A stretch of 64,000 bases of DNA from Galeopsis tetrahit. Taxonomy: Eukaryota > Streptophyta > Magnoliopsida > Lamiales > Lamiaceae. Of this stretch, positions 44,823-56,069 are shown one piece after another. The stretch lies in the NCBI GenBank assembly GCA_963675135.1, contig OY776133.1, positions 41,509,494-41,573,493 of the forward strand, written 5' to 3'. The notes beneath the pieces were generated by a model. It did not search any database, was not told the DNA's origin, and worked only from the letters and a program-made list of their open reading frames with translations. Within the stretch, counting starts at the first letter, position 1; the number at the start of each line of letters is the position of its first letter. A program made the position numbers and the translations under genes.

Positions 44823-45017
44823 ACTATGCATTGACGAATATGAATGGCGAAATAAGTGGGCCTGTAGATGGAGCGCAAACAGGCCAAGGTATTGACTGAT
44901 GTTTTCGGTACCTTCTCTATTCACTAAATTCTGAAGAAAAATAAAGACCTGAAAATGTCTGATTTTAATTTTTTAATTTTCCCAATGGATCACCTGGTTG
45001 ATTTTGATGTCAATGTA

Positions 45018-45111
45018 AAAACTGGGAATAATAATAGATTGAATCGGTATAAATGTGAAAACTGGGAATAATAACAGATTGAATAAATATATTGTCTTCT
45101 TCTAATGAAAT
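45018..45111 (+). repeat. 94-bp segment, copy 1, next to a PBS
   Basis: Matches 51861-51954 closely, including an internal duplication of 'actgggaataataata'. It ends right at the PBS at 45112, as an LTR end would. Confidence 0.8.
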
Positions 45112-45128
45112 TGCGCCGTTTGTGGGAA
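45112..45128 (+). other. Primer-binding site, Tat-type
   Basis: TGCGCCGTTTGTGGGAA differs by two bases from the PBS TGGCGCCGTCTGTGGGAA of the young element at 55923. The following 'ggcgtgaaatctc' parallels 'ggcgtgaggtttc' there. Confidence 0.7.
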
Positions 45129-45259
45129 CTCTGAGTTGTAGGCGTGAAATCTCCCATTAACTCAAAAAGTTTTTGCATGAGATATGGTTTATGTATTGTT
45201 TTATTTCCTCTTCTAAAAATCATTAGCTTGATTAATGAAAATGAGTAGTGAGTGTCTAG

Positions 45260-46800
45260 TGATAATGAGCATGTAAACTTGTGTTAAAATGTTAGAAAAT
45301 GTCATTTCTTAACTAACATGTTATGAGCAACGAGATATTATTTTGCTCTGATCCGTATGTACTTTAAGAAATAATCTGGATCTATTTAGTTTAGTATGAG
45401 TGTTAATCATCTCAATACATGTGTTGTGAAAGTATGATATGAGTTGAGCATGTGTTAAGATTTGCATTGGAATTCATTTCTTAATGAGTGCGCACTGGAG
45501 AGTGATTCAGGTGGAATTTGCACGTTTTTAATGCACATTTTGAAGCTCATTTTGTTGATGATTTCATTGATTTATTGATCAATTATGGATGTTTTGGTCA
45601 AATTGAGAGAAAGGCAGTGTTTTTGTCATTTTTGTAGGAAAAGTGACTATTTTGGAAGGTAAAAATACCTACCTAATTTTTAGTGAAGTCAACGAAGGAA
45701 GAAATCGAGTTCGTGGGTAAAACGAGCTAAATTAATTCAAAGAAATAATTTGGGCCCAATAGGCAGCTTGAGTCCCACGCAAGTGACTGTGAGAAGAAAA
45801 TGAAATTTGAAGAAAAAGGAAAGAGAGAAGATTAGGAAATTGAAGAGATAATAGGAAATTATATTTTTGAAAAGATTTTTATAATCATTTTCTAGAAATT
45901 TTAGTCCTAATTTTCAAGTTATAAATAAACCCTCTAGTCATACTTTGAGAAGGAGGCATACCTTTGGAGAATCCCCTCACCAGGAGAACACCTCAAGAAG
46001 AGACTAAGCTTTCTTTTTCCCTTTTGTTTTATTTTATTATTTACCATTTAAATTTTTTAAGACTTTGATTATTTTCTAGGGCTATGTATGCACTTTTGAT
46101 GAAGTTTATGAATCAATTTCTTGTTTATTTGGTATTTGTGTTGCTTAATCTTATTTGAATATTTGGTTTTAATTGCAAAGCATGTCATTAGTGTACATAG
46201 TGATGTGTTTAATCTTAATTAATTGAAATTGGATTGAGAATTTTTTTTTTTTTTTGATTAATTGAATGCAAATATTCAACCTAATTTATTGTGAAATTGA
46301 GAGATGGTCAATGATTAGGAAGATGTGATGATCCTAGGAGCTTTATTGGGTTATATGATGCAACTTAGATAGAGTTATTAAGTTGGATTATATTTCTGAG
46401 TTAATTGGATTGAATAGACTTCTTCTAACTCATTATTTAGTGATCAATCTTATAGGAAAAAGCACAATATGACTTAAGTAGGCCTTTAATCATAAATTGA
46501 GTCATTAGTGTTGCATATGTCTTGGAACCTACTTTCTCTTAATTGTGTTTAATCCATCTTTTTACTTTATTTTCGCGATTTGCATGAGCATTAATTGATC
46601 GTTTTTATCTGTTACTCTTTTATTGTTTACTTGTAACAACTTGGTAGGCAATCTAGGGTAATCAAACACTTAATTTTTTATCACATCTATTTAGAACTAG
46701 ATCAACAAACTCCACTTTTACACTCTCCCTCACTGTGGGATCGACCTCGTACTTACTTCGCTACAATATACACCGTATACTTGCTGTCGTGTATTTTAGA
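45260..46800 (+). repeat. Athila-like LTR (solo), boundaries approximate
   Basis: Includes 'ataaataaaccctctagtc' (TATA/R region, about 45923), 'gagactaagctttctttttc' and a 3' portion 'tgtgggatcgacctcgtact' with 'tatacttgctgtcgtgt', a form typical of LTR ends in the Athila/Tat group. No PBS follows, so it appears to be a solo LTR nested in the Tat-type element. Confidence 0.5.
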
Positions 46801-47194
46801 GTTGTGAAATACATGAACAGAGAGGTAGCAGGTCATGTGTCAAATCTTTGTTTAAATCATTGTTTTAACTTTTATGCTATGAGATTTGTTGATGAGAGGT
46901 CAGATACGAGCCTTCTCTGTTCTAAAGATCGGGAGTCCTCGAAGGAAAAATCTCGAGAGTGACACATATTAAATTAAACAATTTTTGGGTCTCGGAACTG
47001 AGGCACTGATCGGAGGTGCACAACCAGCTCCAACCGTCAAGATAGTTCAACATGGAGAATTTTCATGCATACGTTCTCTGACCTCTGCCGAAGCGAGAGG
47101 AGAGCGGAAGCCAAAAGTGGAAACAAACAGAGTTGATAGAGTGGCTCACGTGGTGAAAATTGAAGTGAATATAACACAAAAGAGGAATTAGAAG

Positions 47195-47665
47195 AACTCT
47201 TAGGAGTATAAATCACTTTGGGATGGTATAATCCTACTCTTAGGAGTATAAATCACTTTGGGAGAGTATAATCCCACTGGCTCTTAGGAGTATAAATCAC
47301 TTTGGGAGAGTGTAATCCCACTGACTCTTAGGAGTATAAATCACTTTGGGATAGTATAATCCTACTCTTAGGAATATAAATCACTTTGAGAGAGTATAAT
47401 CTCACTGACTCTTATGACTATAAATCACTTTGGGATAGTATAATCCTACTCTTAGGAGTATAAATCACTTCGGGAGAATATAATTCCACTGACTCTTAGG
47501 AGTATAAATCACTTCGCGAGAGTATAATCCCACTGACTCTTAAAAGTATAAATCACTTCGGGAGAGTATAATCCCACTGACTCTTAGGAGTATAAATCAA
47601 TTTGGGAGAGTATAATCCTACTCTTATGAGTATAATCTCACTAGGTATCAGTGGTATAAACCCAC
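47195..47665 (+). repeat. Tandem array, 39/44-bp units with ACTC-TTAG-GAGT hairpin
   Basis: About eleven units of 'ACTCTTAGGAGTATAAATCA' plus 'ctttgggagagtataatccc'. Each begins with a 4-bp-arm inverted repeat around TTAG. Three more units follow at 48755-48865, some with TTCG as the loop. The 'GGAGTATAAAT' core is shared with the 57445 array. Confidence 0.85.
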
Positions 47666-47989
47666 TAGGTAACTAGTGAAGAACATAAACTACTCCAGAG
47701 GACTACAATTCCAAAGAAATATCAAACGAGATCCTCAACCCGAATACTGAGGGGAGCAAACCACTCACACGAGAGGCTAGAAAGAGGGATGTGAGCTCTC
47801 ATTTCTTTTCTTGAATCTCCACTCCTGAAAGTGAGGTAATAAAATTCATAAGTGTTGAGGTCAATTCAAATTGTTTATCCCACGTGAGGAATAAATTATT
47901 CTGTTGTGAAGAAACTACATCTACTAAACTCAATCATTCATTCTCAAAGGAGAAAAGAATGAGGGGGGGGGGGGGGGAATAGCCTCTGG

Positions 47990-48695
47990 TATAAAATAAA
48001 ATAAGATTATTCAGTGGAATGAATTTATTATCCACTGGTGCGTGAATTTATTATTCAGTGGAGTGGTTTCATTATTCACTGGTGAGCGGATTCATTATTC
48101 ATTGGTGAGTGAATTTATTATTTACTAGAGTGGATTCATTATTCACTGGTGAGTGGATCCATTATTGTTCAGTGGAGTGGTTTCATTATTCACTAGTGAG
48201 TGGATTTATTGTTTAGTGGAGTGTTTTCATTATTTACTAGTGAGTGGATTTATTATTCAGTGGAGTGGTTTCATTATTCACTGGTGAGCGGTTTCATTAT
48301 TCATTGGTGAGTGGATTCATTATTTACTGGAGTTGATTCATTATTCACTTGTGAGTGGATTCATTATTATTCAGTGGAGTGGATTCATTATTCACTTGTG
48401 AGCGGATTCATTATTGTTCAGTGGAGTGGTTTTATTATTCATTGGTGAGTGGATTAATTATTTACTGGAGTGGATTCATTATTCACTGGTGAGTGGTTTC
48501 ATTATTCACTGGTGAGTGAATTTATTGTTCAGTGTAGTAGTTTCATTATTCACTGGTGATTGAATTTATTATTTAGTGGAGTGGTTTCATTATTCACTGG
48601 TGAGTGAATTCATTATTGTTCAGTATAGTGATTTCATTATTCACTGGTGAGTGAATTTATTATTCAGTGGAGTGGATTCATTATTTACTGGAGTT
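47990..48695 (+). repeat. Tandem array of TTCACT-GGTG-AGTGAA units
   Basis: Roughly twenty imperfect copies of 'ggattcattattcactggtg' alternating with 'attcagtggagtggtttcat'. The inverted repeat TTCACT-GGTG-AGTGAA (or with a G-T wobble as AGTGGA) recurs in most double units. The array separates two parts of the 47195 array. A run of about 15 Gs precedes it (47963-47978). Confidence 0.85.
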
Positions 48696-48754
48696 GAGTA
48701 CCCCAAAGAAGGAGAAAAACTCATTAATATTCACAAAATATTTCAAACAATCCA

Positions 48755-48865
48755 CTTCGGGAGAGTATAATCCCACTGACTCTTCGGAGTATAAATCACT
48801 TCGGGAGAGTATAATCTCACTAACTCTTAGGAGTATAAATCACCTCGGGAAAGTATAATTCCACT
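48755..48865 (+). repeat. Return of the ACTC...GAGT array
   Basis: Three units of the 47195 array type, including ACTCTTCGGAGT, after the intervening array. Confidence 0.8.
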
Positions 48866-49144
48866 GGACCTTAGAAGCATAAAGCCTCCTTTAAGAAAGG
48901 CCAAAGTCTCCTTTAAGAAAGGCCACTGGAGAAGAGCTTCAAGGCAGTGGAGCTAAGAAGGTTCATGGGGATCGGAGTGGAGTGGAGAAACATCCCACCT
49001 CGATTTGTGAGTTATAAATATTATATACGAGCTGCTCTCGAGAGGAGAGAATAAAACATTTTGTAAGAAAGGTCACAAGATAAGAACATCAAGGTAGTGG
49101 GGAGTTCCATATCTGAGCTCGACATCGGATGTGGGATTGGAGAA

Positions 49145-50065
49145 TATTTATCATAAGCGGAGTGGAGAAACATGCATGAACGGATATGGGATCTGAGTAG
49201 GGGTGGGTAAATATACCGAAATTTCGGTATACCGAGCTTTTCATACCGAAAAAATATTGAAATTATCGATATTTTCGGTATACCGAATTTTTCGATACGG
49301 TATGATATCGTACCGAAATTTTTGGTACGATAACGGTATGGAAAATGACCATACCGCGGTATTTTGGTATACCGATATTTTTTCGGTATTCGGTATGAAA
49401 CGGTATATCGATATACCGAAATATCGAAACCTTAATAAAATAATAATTTTATATTATTTTTAAATTATAACTTTAATTATTAAAACATAAATAAAATAAA
49501 TCTTAAATAATTAATTTCGGTATAAAAAAATGCTTCAATATTTTCTGTATGAATTTGTATACCAGTATTTCGATATGAAATGATGGTTCAATATTTTTTA
49601 TATGAATCGGTATACCGATATGGTACGATATACAGATATACCCTACCGAAAATTCGGTATACCGAAATTACGGTACGATAACGATATGGATTTTTTCAAT
49701 ATCGAAATTTTCGATATGATAATGATATGGTTCGGTATGATCGGTATACCGTACCGAACCACCCCTAGATCTGAGGATGTCAAATGTGAGTGGAATGGGG
49801 AAACATACCTGAACGGATATGGGAGCTGAGGATGTGAATGTGAGTGGAATGGGGAAACATACCTAAACGGATATGGGATTTGAGGATGTCAAATGTGAGT
49901 GGAATTGAGAAACATACATGAATGCATATGAGATCTGAGGATGTCAAATGTGAATGCAATGGGGAAACATACCTGAACGAATATGGGATCTGAGGATGTC
50001 AATTGTGAGTGGAATGGAGAAACATACCTGAACGGATATGGGATCTGAGAATGTCAAATGTGATA
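49145..50065 (+). repeat. 55-bp tandem array, split by a MITE
   Basis: About six units containing 'acggatatgggatctgagga', 'tgtcaaatgtgagtggaatg' and 'gggaaacatacctga'. The hAT MITE at 49198 inserted into one unit. Confidence 0.85.
49198..49767. mobile_element. hAT-type MITE dense in CGGTATACCG
   Basis: Termini TAGGGGTGGGT and ACCACCCCTA are inverted. The 8-bp duplication GATCTGAG flanks it exactly (49190-49197 and 49768-49775). The interior is filled with palindromic 'cggtataccg' and 'accgaaatttcggt' words in both orientations. No coding. Confidence 0.9.
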
Positions 50066-51100
50066 GGGAGTGAATGGCGAATGAGAAGAGATGAAGTTAT
50101 ATCAGATCTGGATTAATGATGAATAAGAGGACGAGCAAATCGGTCTCGAGAGGAGAGCATAAAGCTTCTCTAAGAATACTAAAAGGATATTAGACTAAGT
50201 CCTTTTGGGTGATGTGTCGTGAGTAAAAGAAATATATAAGATATATGTTATAGGGAGCCGGGCAAAAGGTCCACAAGAGAAGGGCTACATAAGTTCCTAA
50301 AAGAGAGTAGGAGAGCTCATGTACCTGAGCTCAGAAGATAGCATGGAGGTTCTCCCCTCGAAATTTTGGTAAAGAGAGCAGAAGTGGCTCATATCTGATG
50401 TGAAAAACGATTGTGAGAACATAGAGGAGAGGCAATATTGTGGAGAAGGGAAACATAAAGAAATTAGAGACGGTCTTCCCCCCCCCCTTCTCTCTCTCTC
50501 TCCCTCTCTTACTCCAAACGATATTCGATATCTAAAATCACTCGGAGTAGGAGGAGTGGTGGTTGATAGGGAGTAAACCAGGAGCTCGTGAAATGAAGTC
50601 ATAACTGATCTTAATTTAAGTGCAATAAGAATATAGGTGAGCCGCCTTCGAGAGGAGAGAATAAAGCCTCATTTAAGAGATATGTTATATGAGCTTGTCA
50701 CTGAATATGAGATCTGAGCAGTGGGATCTTATCCCTGAGCTCATTATGAAACATGGAATTTTCGCATTGAGATCTCACACCTAAGTTCAACATGAAGCAT
50801 GTGATCAGAGTAGTAGGATCTGAACCGTCAAGTATGAGTGGAGTGAAAATTAATATATTAGAGTACCTACCCACATTGCAAGAGCGGAGTTGGGGAGTGA
50901 GGTATCCACTCAAACTTTGAGAGGAGCTGAGAAGGTACCTCATATCTGATATGAAAGGAATAGTCATGTGGCTCTCAGAAGTGTAGATGAAAGGATCATA
51001 TACGAAGCAATACCCAGTAGCAGTAGCGAGTGGAAGAAGGTTTATTAGCTTGTGACTCAATTGACTAAAGGAGTCGCTCGAGCACAACTTGAGTGGAAAA
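50066..51100 (+). other. Internal region of the damaged Tat-type element
   Basis: Non-coding, purine-rich. About 90 bases at 50314-50400 ('gtacctgagctcagaagata' and following) are repeated, diverged, at 51150-51235. A short run of repeated GA-rich text precedes the LTR. No polymerase genes. Confidence 0.5.
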
Positions 51101-51861
51101 TAAATGCTTCTCTTCCATCTTCATATGAATAAGAGCGCAGTGGAGCTCCCGTACCTGAGCTCAGAAGATAGCTTGGAGATGCTCCCCTCAATATTTTGGT
51201 AATGAGAGTAGTGGAGGCTCGTATCTGATGTGCAACACAATTGTCAGGACTCAGAGGAGAAGTGGTATTATGGAGAAGTGGAATACAAAGGAGTGAATAA
51301 GTTGAGTATTGAAGCGTTCCCTACCATTGAACAAAGGGTCTCATTGAACAACCTTCTGATGAGAAGCCTAAATCCTCTAGTCCCCGACAAGGAGACAAAG
51401 GTCGTTATCCTTGTGTCAGAAAGGAAACGACGCACTACAACAAATTGGTCAAAGTATCTTCAGATATTAGAGCTGTACAGTGATGTAGCAAAGAGAAACA
51501 AGAAACCCTAGTGAGTCAAAGGACCATTTTACCCCTCTAGATGTAAGGTATAAAAGCCATTTCCATTCATTTCCCCAAGGTAACCTTTCACTATTACACA
51601 TTACTCTCCACAATATTTCTCTCTCTAGAAACTCGTCTGACTTGAGTGTTAGAAGGTCGTCGTCGAAGCCCCCTCCAACCCGATTTTCTTGCAGGTCCAA
51701 TCCACGCTAGGGCACTAACGAATATCCGACCAGTCCACAAGATTCTTCCAAAGGAGCTTATATAGGTATTTACTTATTGTTTTATTCAAATGTTCATAAG
51801 AATTGAGAATCATTAAATCCTCCTATTGTTTCTCGTATGTGAGATGAACCTACTCACATCA
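51101..51861 (+). repeat. 3' LTR of the damaged Tat-type element, start approximate
   Basis: The part from 51480 on parallels the young element's LTR: 'aaaccctag', then TATA 'ggtataaaagcc' (51547-51558), 'gacttgag' and 'agccccctcc...cccgatttt' (51670-51690), 'ttgcaggtc', ending '...cacatca' at 51861. It is clearly diverged from that LTR, so it belongs to an older sister family. Confidence 0.65.
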
Positions 51862-52599
51862 AACTGGGAATAATAATATATTGAATCGGTATAAATGTGA
51901 AAACTGTGAATAATAATAGATTGAATAAATATATTGTCTTCTTCTAATGAAATTCTCAATTTTGAGTATCTATTTTGCTTTATTTATTTTTAAGTGAAGT
52001 TTGTTAGCTATATTTTGTTTCTCTCAGTTTGTTAGAAATTTTGCGAGTGAATGGTGCATATTGAATTTATATTTCATTTGACTACTATCTGAATACTGGT
52101 GTGGTTACTATATATGGCACCTGTTTTAAGGCGGATGGTGCTCCTTTGTTCATGCACCTGTATAGAGTGAGCAAATGGTGCAATTTTACATATGTGGTTG
52201 CATGCATATTGAATTTTTTAACTTTACTGTAATTGATTGGAAAAAGGTAAGAGGAGTATGATTTGGTTACTATATATGGTACCTGTTTTTAGTTTAGGGA
52301 GTAAAAAGTTTAATTCATTATTGAAATTAGCAACTCCTTGTACTATGGCATGTTTCTTTCTTTTAGTATTATACTATTGTATGTTTCTTAAGTATTTTGT
52401 GATATATCTTAAGTTTAATTTGGCTGCTTCTGTAAAACACGAGTGTAACTTGGTTTAAAATGGGTTGAGTACCCCGTGTACTCAATTTAAGTGATGAAAA
52501 AAAATTACTAATAAAAAAATGAGTAAAAAGTAAAGTTTAAGAAATATATAAAGTGATAAGTTTGAATGTACTAAAATATTGATAGACAATTTTAATAGG
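51862..52599. other. Second copy of the 94-bp segment and AT-rich flank
   Basis: 51861-51954 matches 45018-45111. The remainder is AT-rich with no gene. 'gagtaccccgtgtactc' (52466-52482) is an inverted repeat that could mark an old transposon edge near the mariner relic. Confidence 0.5.
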
Positions 52600-53890
52600 C
52601 AATGTTCGAGAAAGGAAAAGAAGGTTCTTAACTAACGCCGAAAGATGGGCAGTTTATCGCACTTTATTTGAGAAAAGTGTCAATGGCAAATTGAAGAAGA
52701 ACACTACAAAAGAGGTGCAAGATATGTTTAATATTGAGAGTCTACGAACAGTACAAAGAATATGGAAAATTCAAAAGAGAACTCCACCAGGCACAGATGT
52801 GGACGTTTCATCAAGGAAGACATAAAATTGTGGTCGTAAATGAATTGAGATTGATTTAAGCTGAATCCAAGATATAGAGTTGCATCAACGAACAACGCTT
52901 ACATCTCTTTCAGATGCTTTAGGAGTTATCTATTCAAAGTTGTATCATCTTTTTAAGCACGGTGTTCTTTGTCGTCACTCAGGTGTCATCAAACCACATT
53001 TGAAAGAGGTAAATAAAATATTCCGACTAGAGTTTTTCTTGTCCTGCTTGACGAAAGCACAATGTTGAGCCATCCTAAATTTAAGGGAATGTATAACTAT
53101 GTGCATATCGATGAGAGATGATTTTACATAATAAAAAAGGATCAAAAGTATTACTTACTCAATACTGAAGACGATCCTGATAGGTCATGTCAAAGTAAAA
53201 ATTTCATTGCAAAATTCATGTTCTTAGCGGCCACGGGTCGTCCCAGGTTTGATGAGGGAAGAGTAGTATTTCAAGGTAAAATTGGATGTTGGCAATTTGT
53301 CACTGAACAACTAACCCAAAGAAGTAGCAGAAATAGACATGTTAGCACTATGGAGATTAAGGCGATTACATTTGTTAAGACAGTGACTATAAAATCTTCT
53401 TTAATTGAAAAGGTTATTTCAGTAATTCATGAGAAATGGCCAAGATCGGAAGACAGAGAAATTGCATTCATCCAACAAGATAATGTTATGACGCATGTTC
53501 CTTCCACTGACCCTAATTTTCTAGTCATGGCTTCACAAAGCGGGTTTGCCATTCGATTATAATTTGTCAACCTCCAAACTCTTCCGATTTCAATATAATG
53601 GACCTCGGTTTTTTAGGGTCATACAAACATTGCAACAAAAAATGTGTGCGTGCAAGAACTATCCTTGAGCTTGTTCATGCAGTAGAGAAAACATTATATG
53701 ACTATTCGCTCATCAAACTAAATTATGTGTGGTTGACACTGCAACTATTAATCCACGAAATTATATAGAGTAAATCGATATAAGATACCTCACATGAATA
53801 AAGAACGACTTCAAAGGCTAGGTTGACTTTCTAGACAAATTTTATGTGGGACTACCTTAGTGCAAGCAACTAGAGACTTGGTAGCGAATG
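52600..53890 (+). pseudogene. Mariner-like (Tc1/mariner) transposase, degenerate
   Basis: Frames are broken but in order. N-terminal DNA-binding text is TNAERWAVYRTLFEKSVNGK with a helix-turn-helix (RTVQRIWKIQK) and VDVSSRK. The catalytic region has VHIDE (first D), then YYLLNTEDDP, QSKNFIAKFMF and RPRFDEG. FIQQDNVMTH holds the second D, and the third block is PPNSSDFNIMDL-like. A C-terminal KIPHMNKERL follows. The best open piece is 53218-53562. This is the plant mariner family related to Stowaway MITEs. At least ten stops and shifts make it non-functional. Terminal inverted repeats were not found. Confidence 0.88.
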
Positions 53891-54124
53891 AACATGGTAA
53901 GTTAATTTTTAACATGTTTCTTTCTTTAAGCAGTATACTTAATAAATTGCAACTAATATCTTGGATTATGTTTTTGGTATATGGAAGGAGGACAATGAAT
54001 GAATGAATGAGGATTAGGATTAGGATATAAGATTCAGGTTAGGTTGTGTTGTTACAGGCCTTCACACACAAGTTGATTGGTTTTTTTTAAAATTAAATAT
54101 GCATGATTCATTATTGTTGAATTT
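53891..54124. other. AT-rich flank
   Basis: Includes 'gaat' repeats (53995-54010) and 'gattag' repeats (54011-54030). No gene. Confidence 0.4.
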
Positions 54125-55014
54125 TGTAACACCCCGTCCCAAAATTAATATGGAATAAAGAAATATAGGATTTAAGAGTATTTCAATTATATTAACAATG
54201 TTATTTGTTCTCAAAGATTTGATTTTCAGGAAGACAGACGAGTAATCTGATCGGGAGCACTCCTAGCACATAATAAAGAAATAAATAAAGAATAAGGTTT
54301 GATGAATATTAATAAGTGTTGAAAATGAATGGAGTCTAATTTATTTATTTTAAAGCTAGCTTATGATAAACTACTTAACAAAGCATAATATGTTTTAATA
54401 AATAAAAATGCCTTGTTATCATAATTTTAGTACAAAATATTTACTTGCTTGATCATAGATCCAACATCTCATATGTGAAAAGTACATAATCGTGAAAATT
54501 ACATTTCTTTGATTATCCTGCTTTACGTGTCTATGTGATATAATGTTTGTCTTATCTGATTTTATTTTATGTTACGCGTCATTCTGATAATTTGCTATTA
54601 GATTAATACTAGAATTAAAATAGAAATAATATACAGCCTTAAGTCGAATTTATAATTAAATAATTTTTATCTCAAAGTGCGATGATTTTATCACCATAAA
54701 TCCTAAATAAATATTTATAGTTCTTGCTTAATTTTATGCGACAAACTAACACGAATATAAGTAACAATCGTGTAATAAATATCGAGTAGTAACGAATACT
54801 GTGATAAAAACAAATATTCCCTACTTTAACAAAATTGGTCCAATTAAAATTAACCATGACCATCCACCTCCCATCTCGACCAATAGCATACTCTCACTTG
54901 CAATCATTTTCTATAATTAAATACTTGTATAAATAATTGCAATTAGACCCTCGCCCTACTACTGCAAGTGGATCGGCAACTTGCATTCTTCACAACAGGT
55001 GATTAATTCATCTC
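54125..55014 (+). repeat. Gypsy LTR, left part
   Basis: Starts TGTAACACCCCGTCCC and shares with the LTR at 1199 the 'aggaaga...cactcctagcaca' passage. The young gag-only element is inserted at 55010. It probably continues from 62317, where a TATA box 'ctatatatagc' (62380-62390) and pyrimidine-rich leader look like its promoter part. Confidence 0.65.
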
Positions 55015-55623
55015 TGATAGGACATAATGATGTCCTATCATACAAAACTGATCCCTACAGAACACTCATTCCTAATCACTGACATGACTTGGATTGAAAT
55101 TAGAAGAGAGGTCTTCAAGATCTGAATCAGACCTGATTATCCTATTTTTGTAAGCGACTTCTAAAAATTCAGATTGATAGGACATAATGATGCCCTCTCA
55201 AACAGAGCTGATCACTATGAGGAATGTGTCGACGAGTTCTGATTAGGATCCAGGATCGTCTTCAGATGAGAGGATATCCGGAACTGATTCAGACCTGATT
55301 ATTTTATTTTTCTAACTACACTTTGGAGGTTCAGATCTGAAAACATCGTTACCTGAAGCCATGAACCTTCAGATCTAAGGCCACCATCATATGAATTTAA
55401 ATCTTATCTGAATCAACTTGAATTCTTGACAGCTCACCGTGGTGGTCCTCACTATGTACTATTTCTGCCAATAACAGAAGGTCAGTATAGGACGATGACG
55501 TGGCGTAGTCCCCTATGAACCAAAACCCTAGTTCTCTAAATTACAACAATACCCTCAAGTCTTAGAGGTATAAATAGCATTATTTGGATCATTGGTAGGG
55601 CTTCTCCAATTCACTTCTTTCTT

Positions 55624-55662
<39 letters not shown>

Positions 55663-55920
55663 TTATACTGCGTATACAATCCATTCACAAAACAATCACT
55701 GACTTGAGCGTCGGAGGGCCGTCGCCGGAGCCCCCTCCGGCCCGATTTTGTTGCAGGTCATCCAGTTCCGGAGTCATCTACCCCTCATTGTTCATTTGGA
55801 AGGACCTCTCAAGGGATTAAGCTAAGTTTTGCCCTATCCTTGCTCATTCATGTTGTGTTTCACTTCTGGGCACAACTATGTTTCATTAAGTTCATATCTG
55901 AACTCATATTTGTTTCATCA
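55015..55920 (+). repeat. 5' LTR of the gag-only element (906 bp)
   Basis: Begins with an inverted repeat, arms TGATAGGACAT and ATGTCCTATCA around AATG. A second, imperfect copy of this hairpin is at 55166-55191. A long (CT)n tract lies at 55628-55658. It ends GTTTCATCA. Confidence 0.94.
55568..55577 (+). promoter_or_regulatory. TATA box of the gag-only element LTR
   Basis: GTATAAATAG, followed about 60 bases later by the CT-rich leader. The 3' LTR has the same sequence near 61978. Confidence 0.65.
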
Positions 55921-55922
55921 AA

Positions 55923-55940
55923 TGGCGCCGTCTGTGGGAA
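55923..55940 (+). other. Primer-binding site of the gag-only element
   Basis: TGGCGCCGTCTGTGGGAA, two bases after the 5' LTR; the PBS form used by Tat/Ogre-lineage gypsy elements. Confidence 0.9.
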
Positions 55941-56069
55941 ACCGAGCTGAGGCGTGAGGTTTCTCTATATATCTATCCTTTCAAAAAGAAAAATAAGGTT
56001 CTCACAAAGAACTCGCATGATGTACCTAGTTTGAATGATTGGTTGTTTCTTTTTCTTATCTAAATAGTC

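Noticed and set aside
49203..49829. Tyr/Arg-rich ORFs at 49203-49463 and 49602-49829
   Set aside because: They are translations of CGGTATACCG-rich MITE sequence.
55628..55660. (CT)n tract as a regulatory GAGA-type site
   Set aside because: Length differs between the two LTRs of the same element, behaving as a microsatellite; no support for a conserved binding site.
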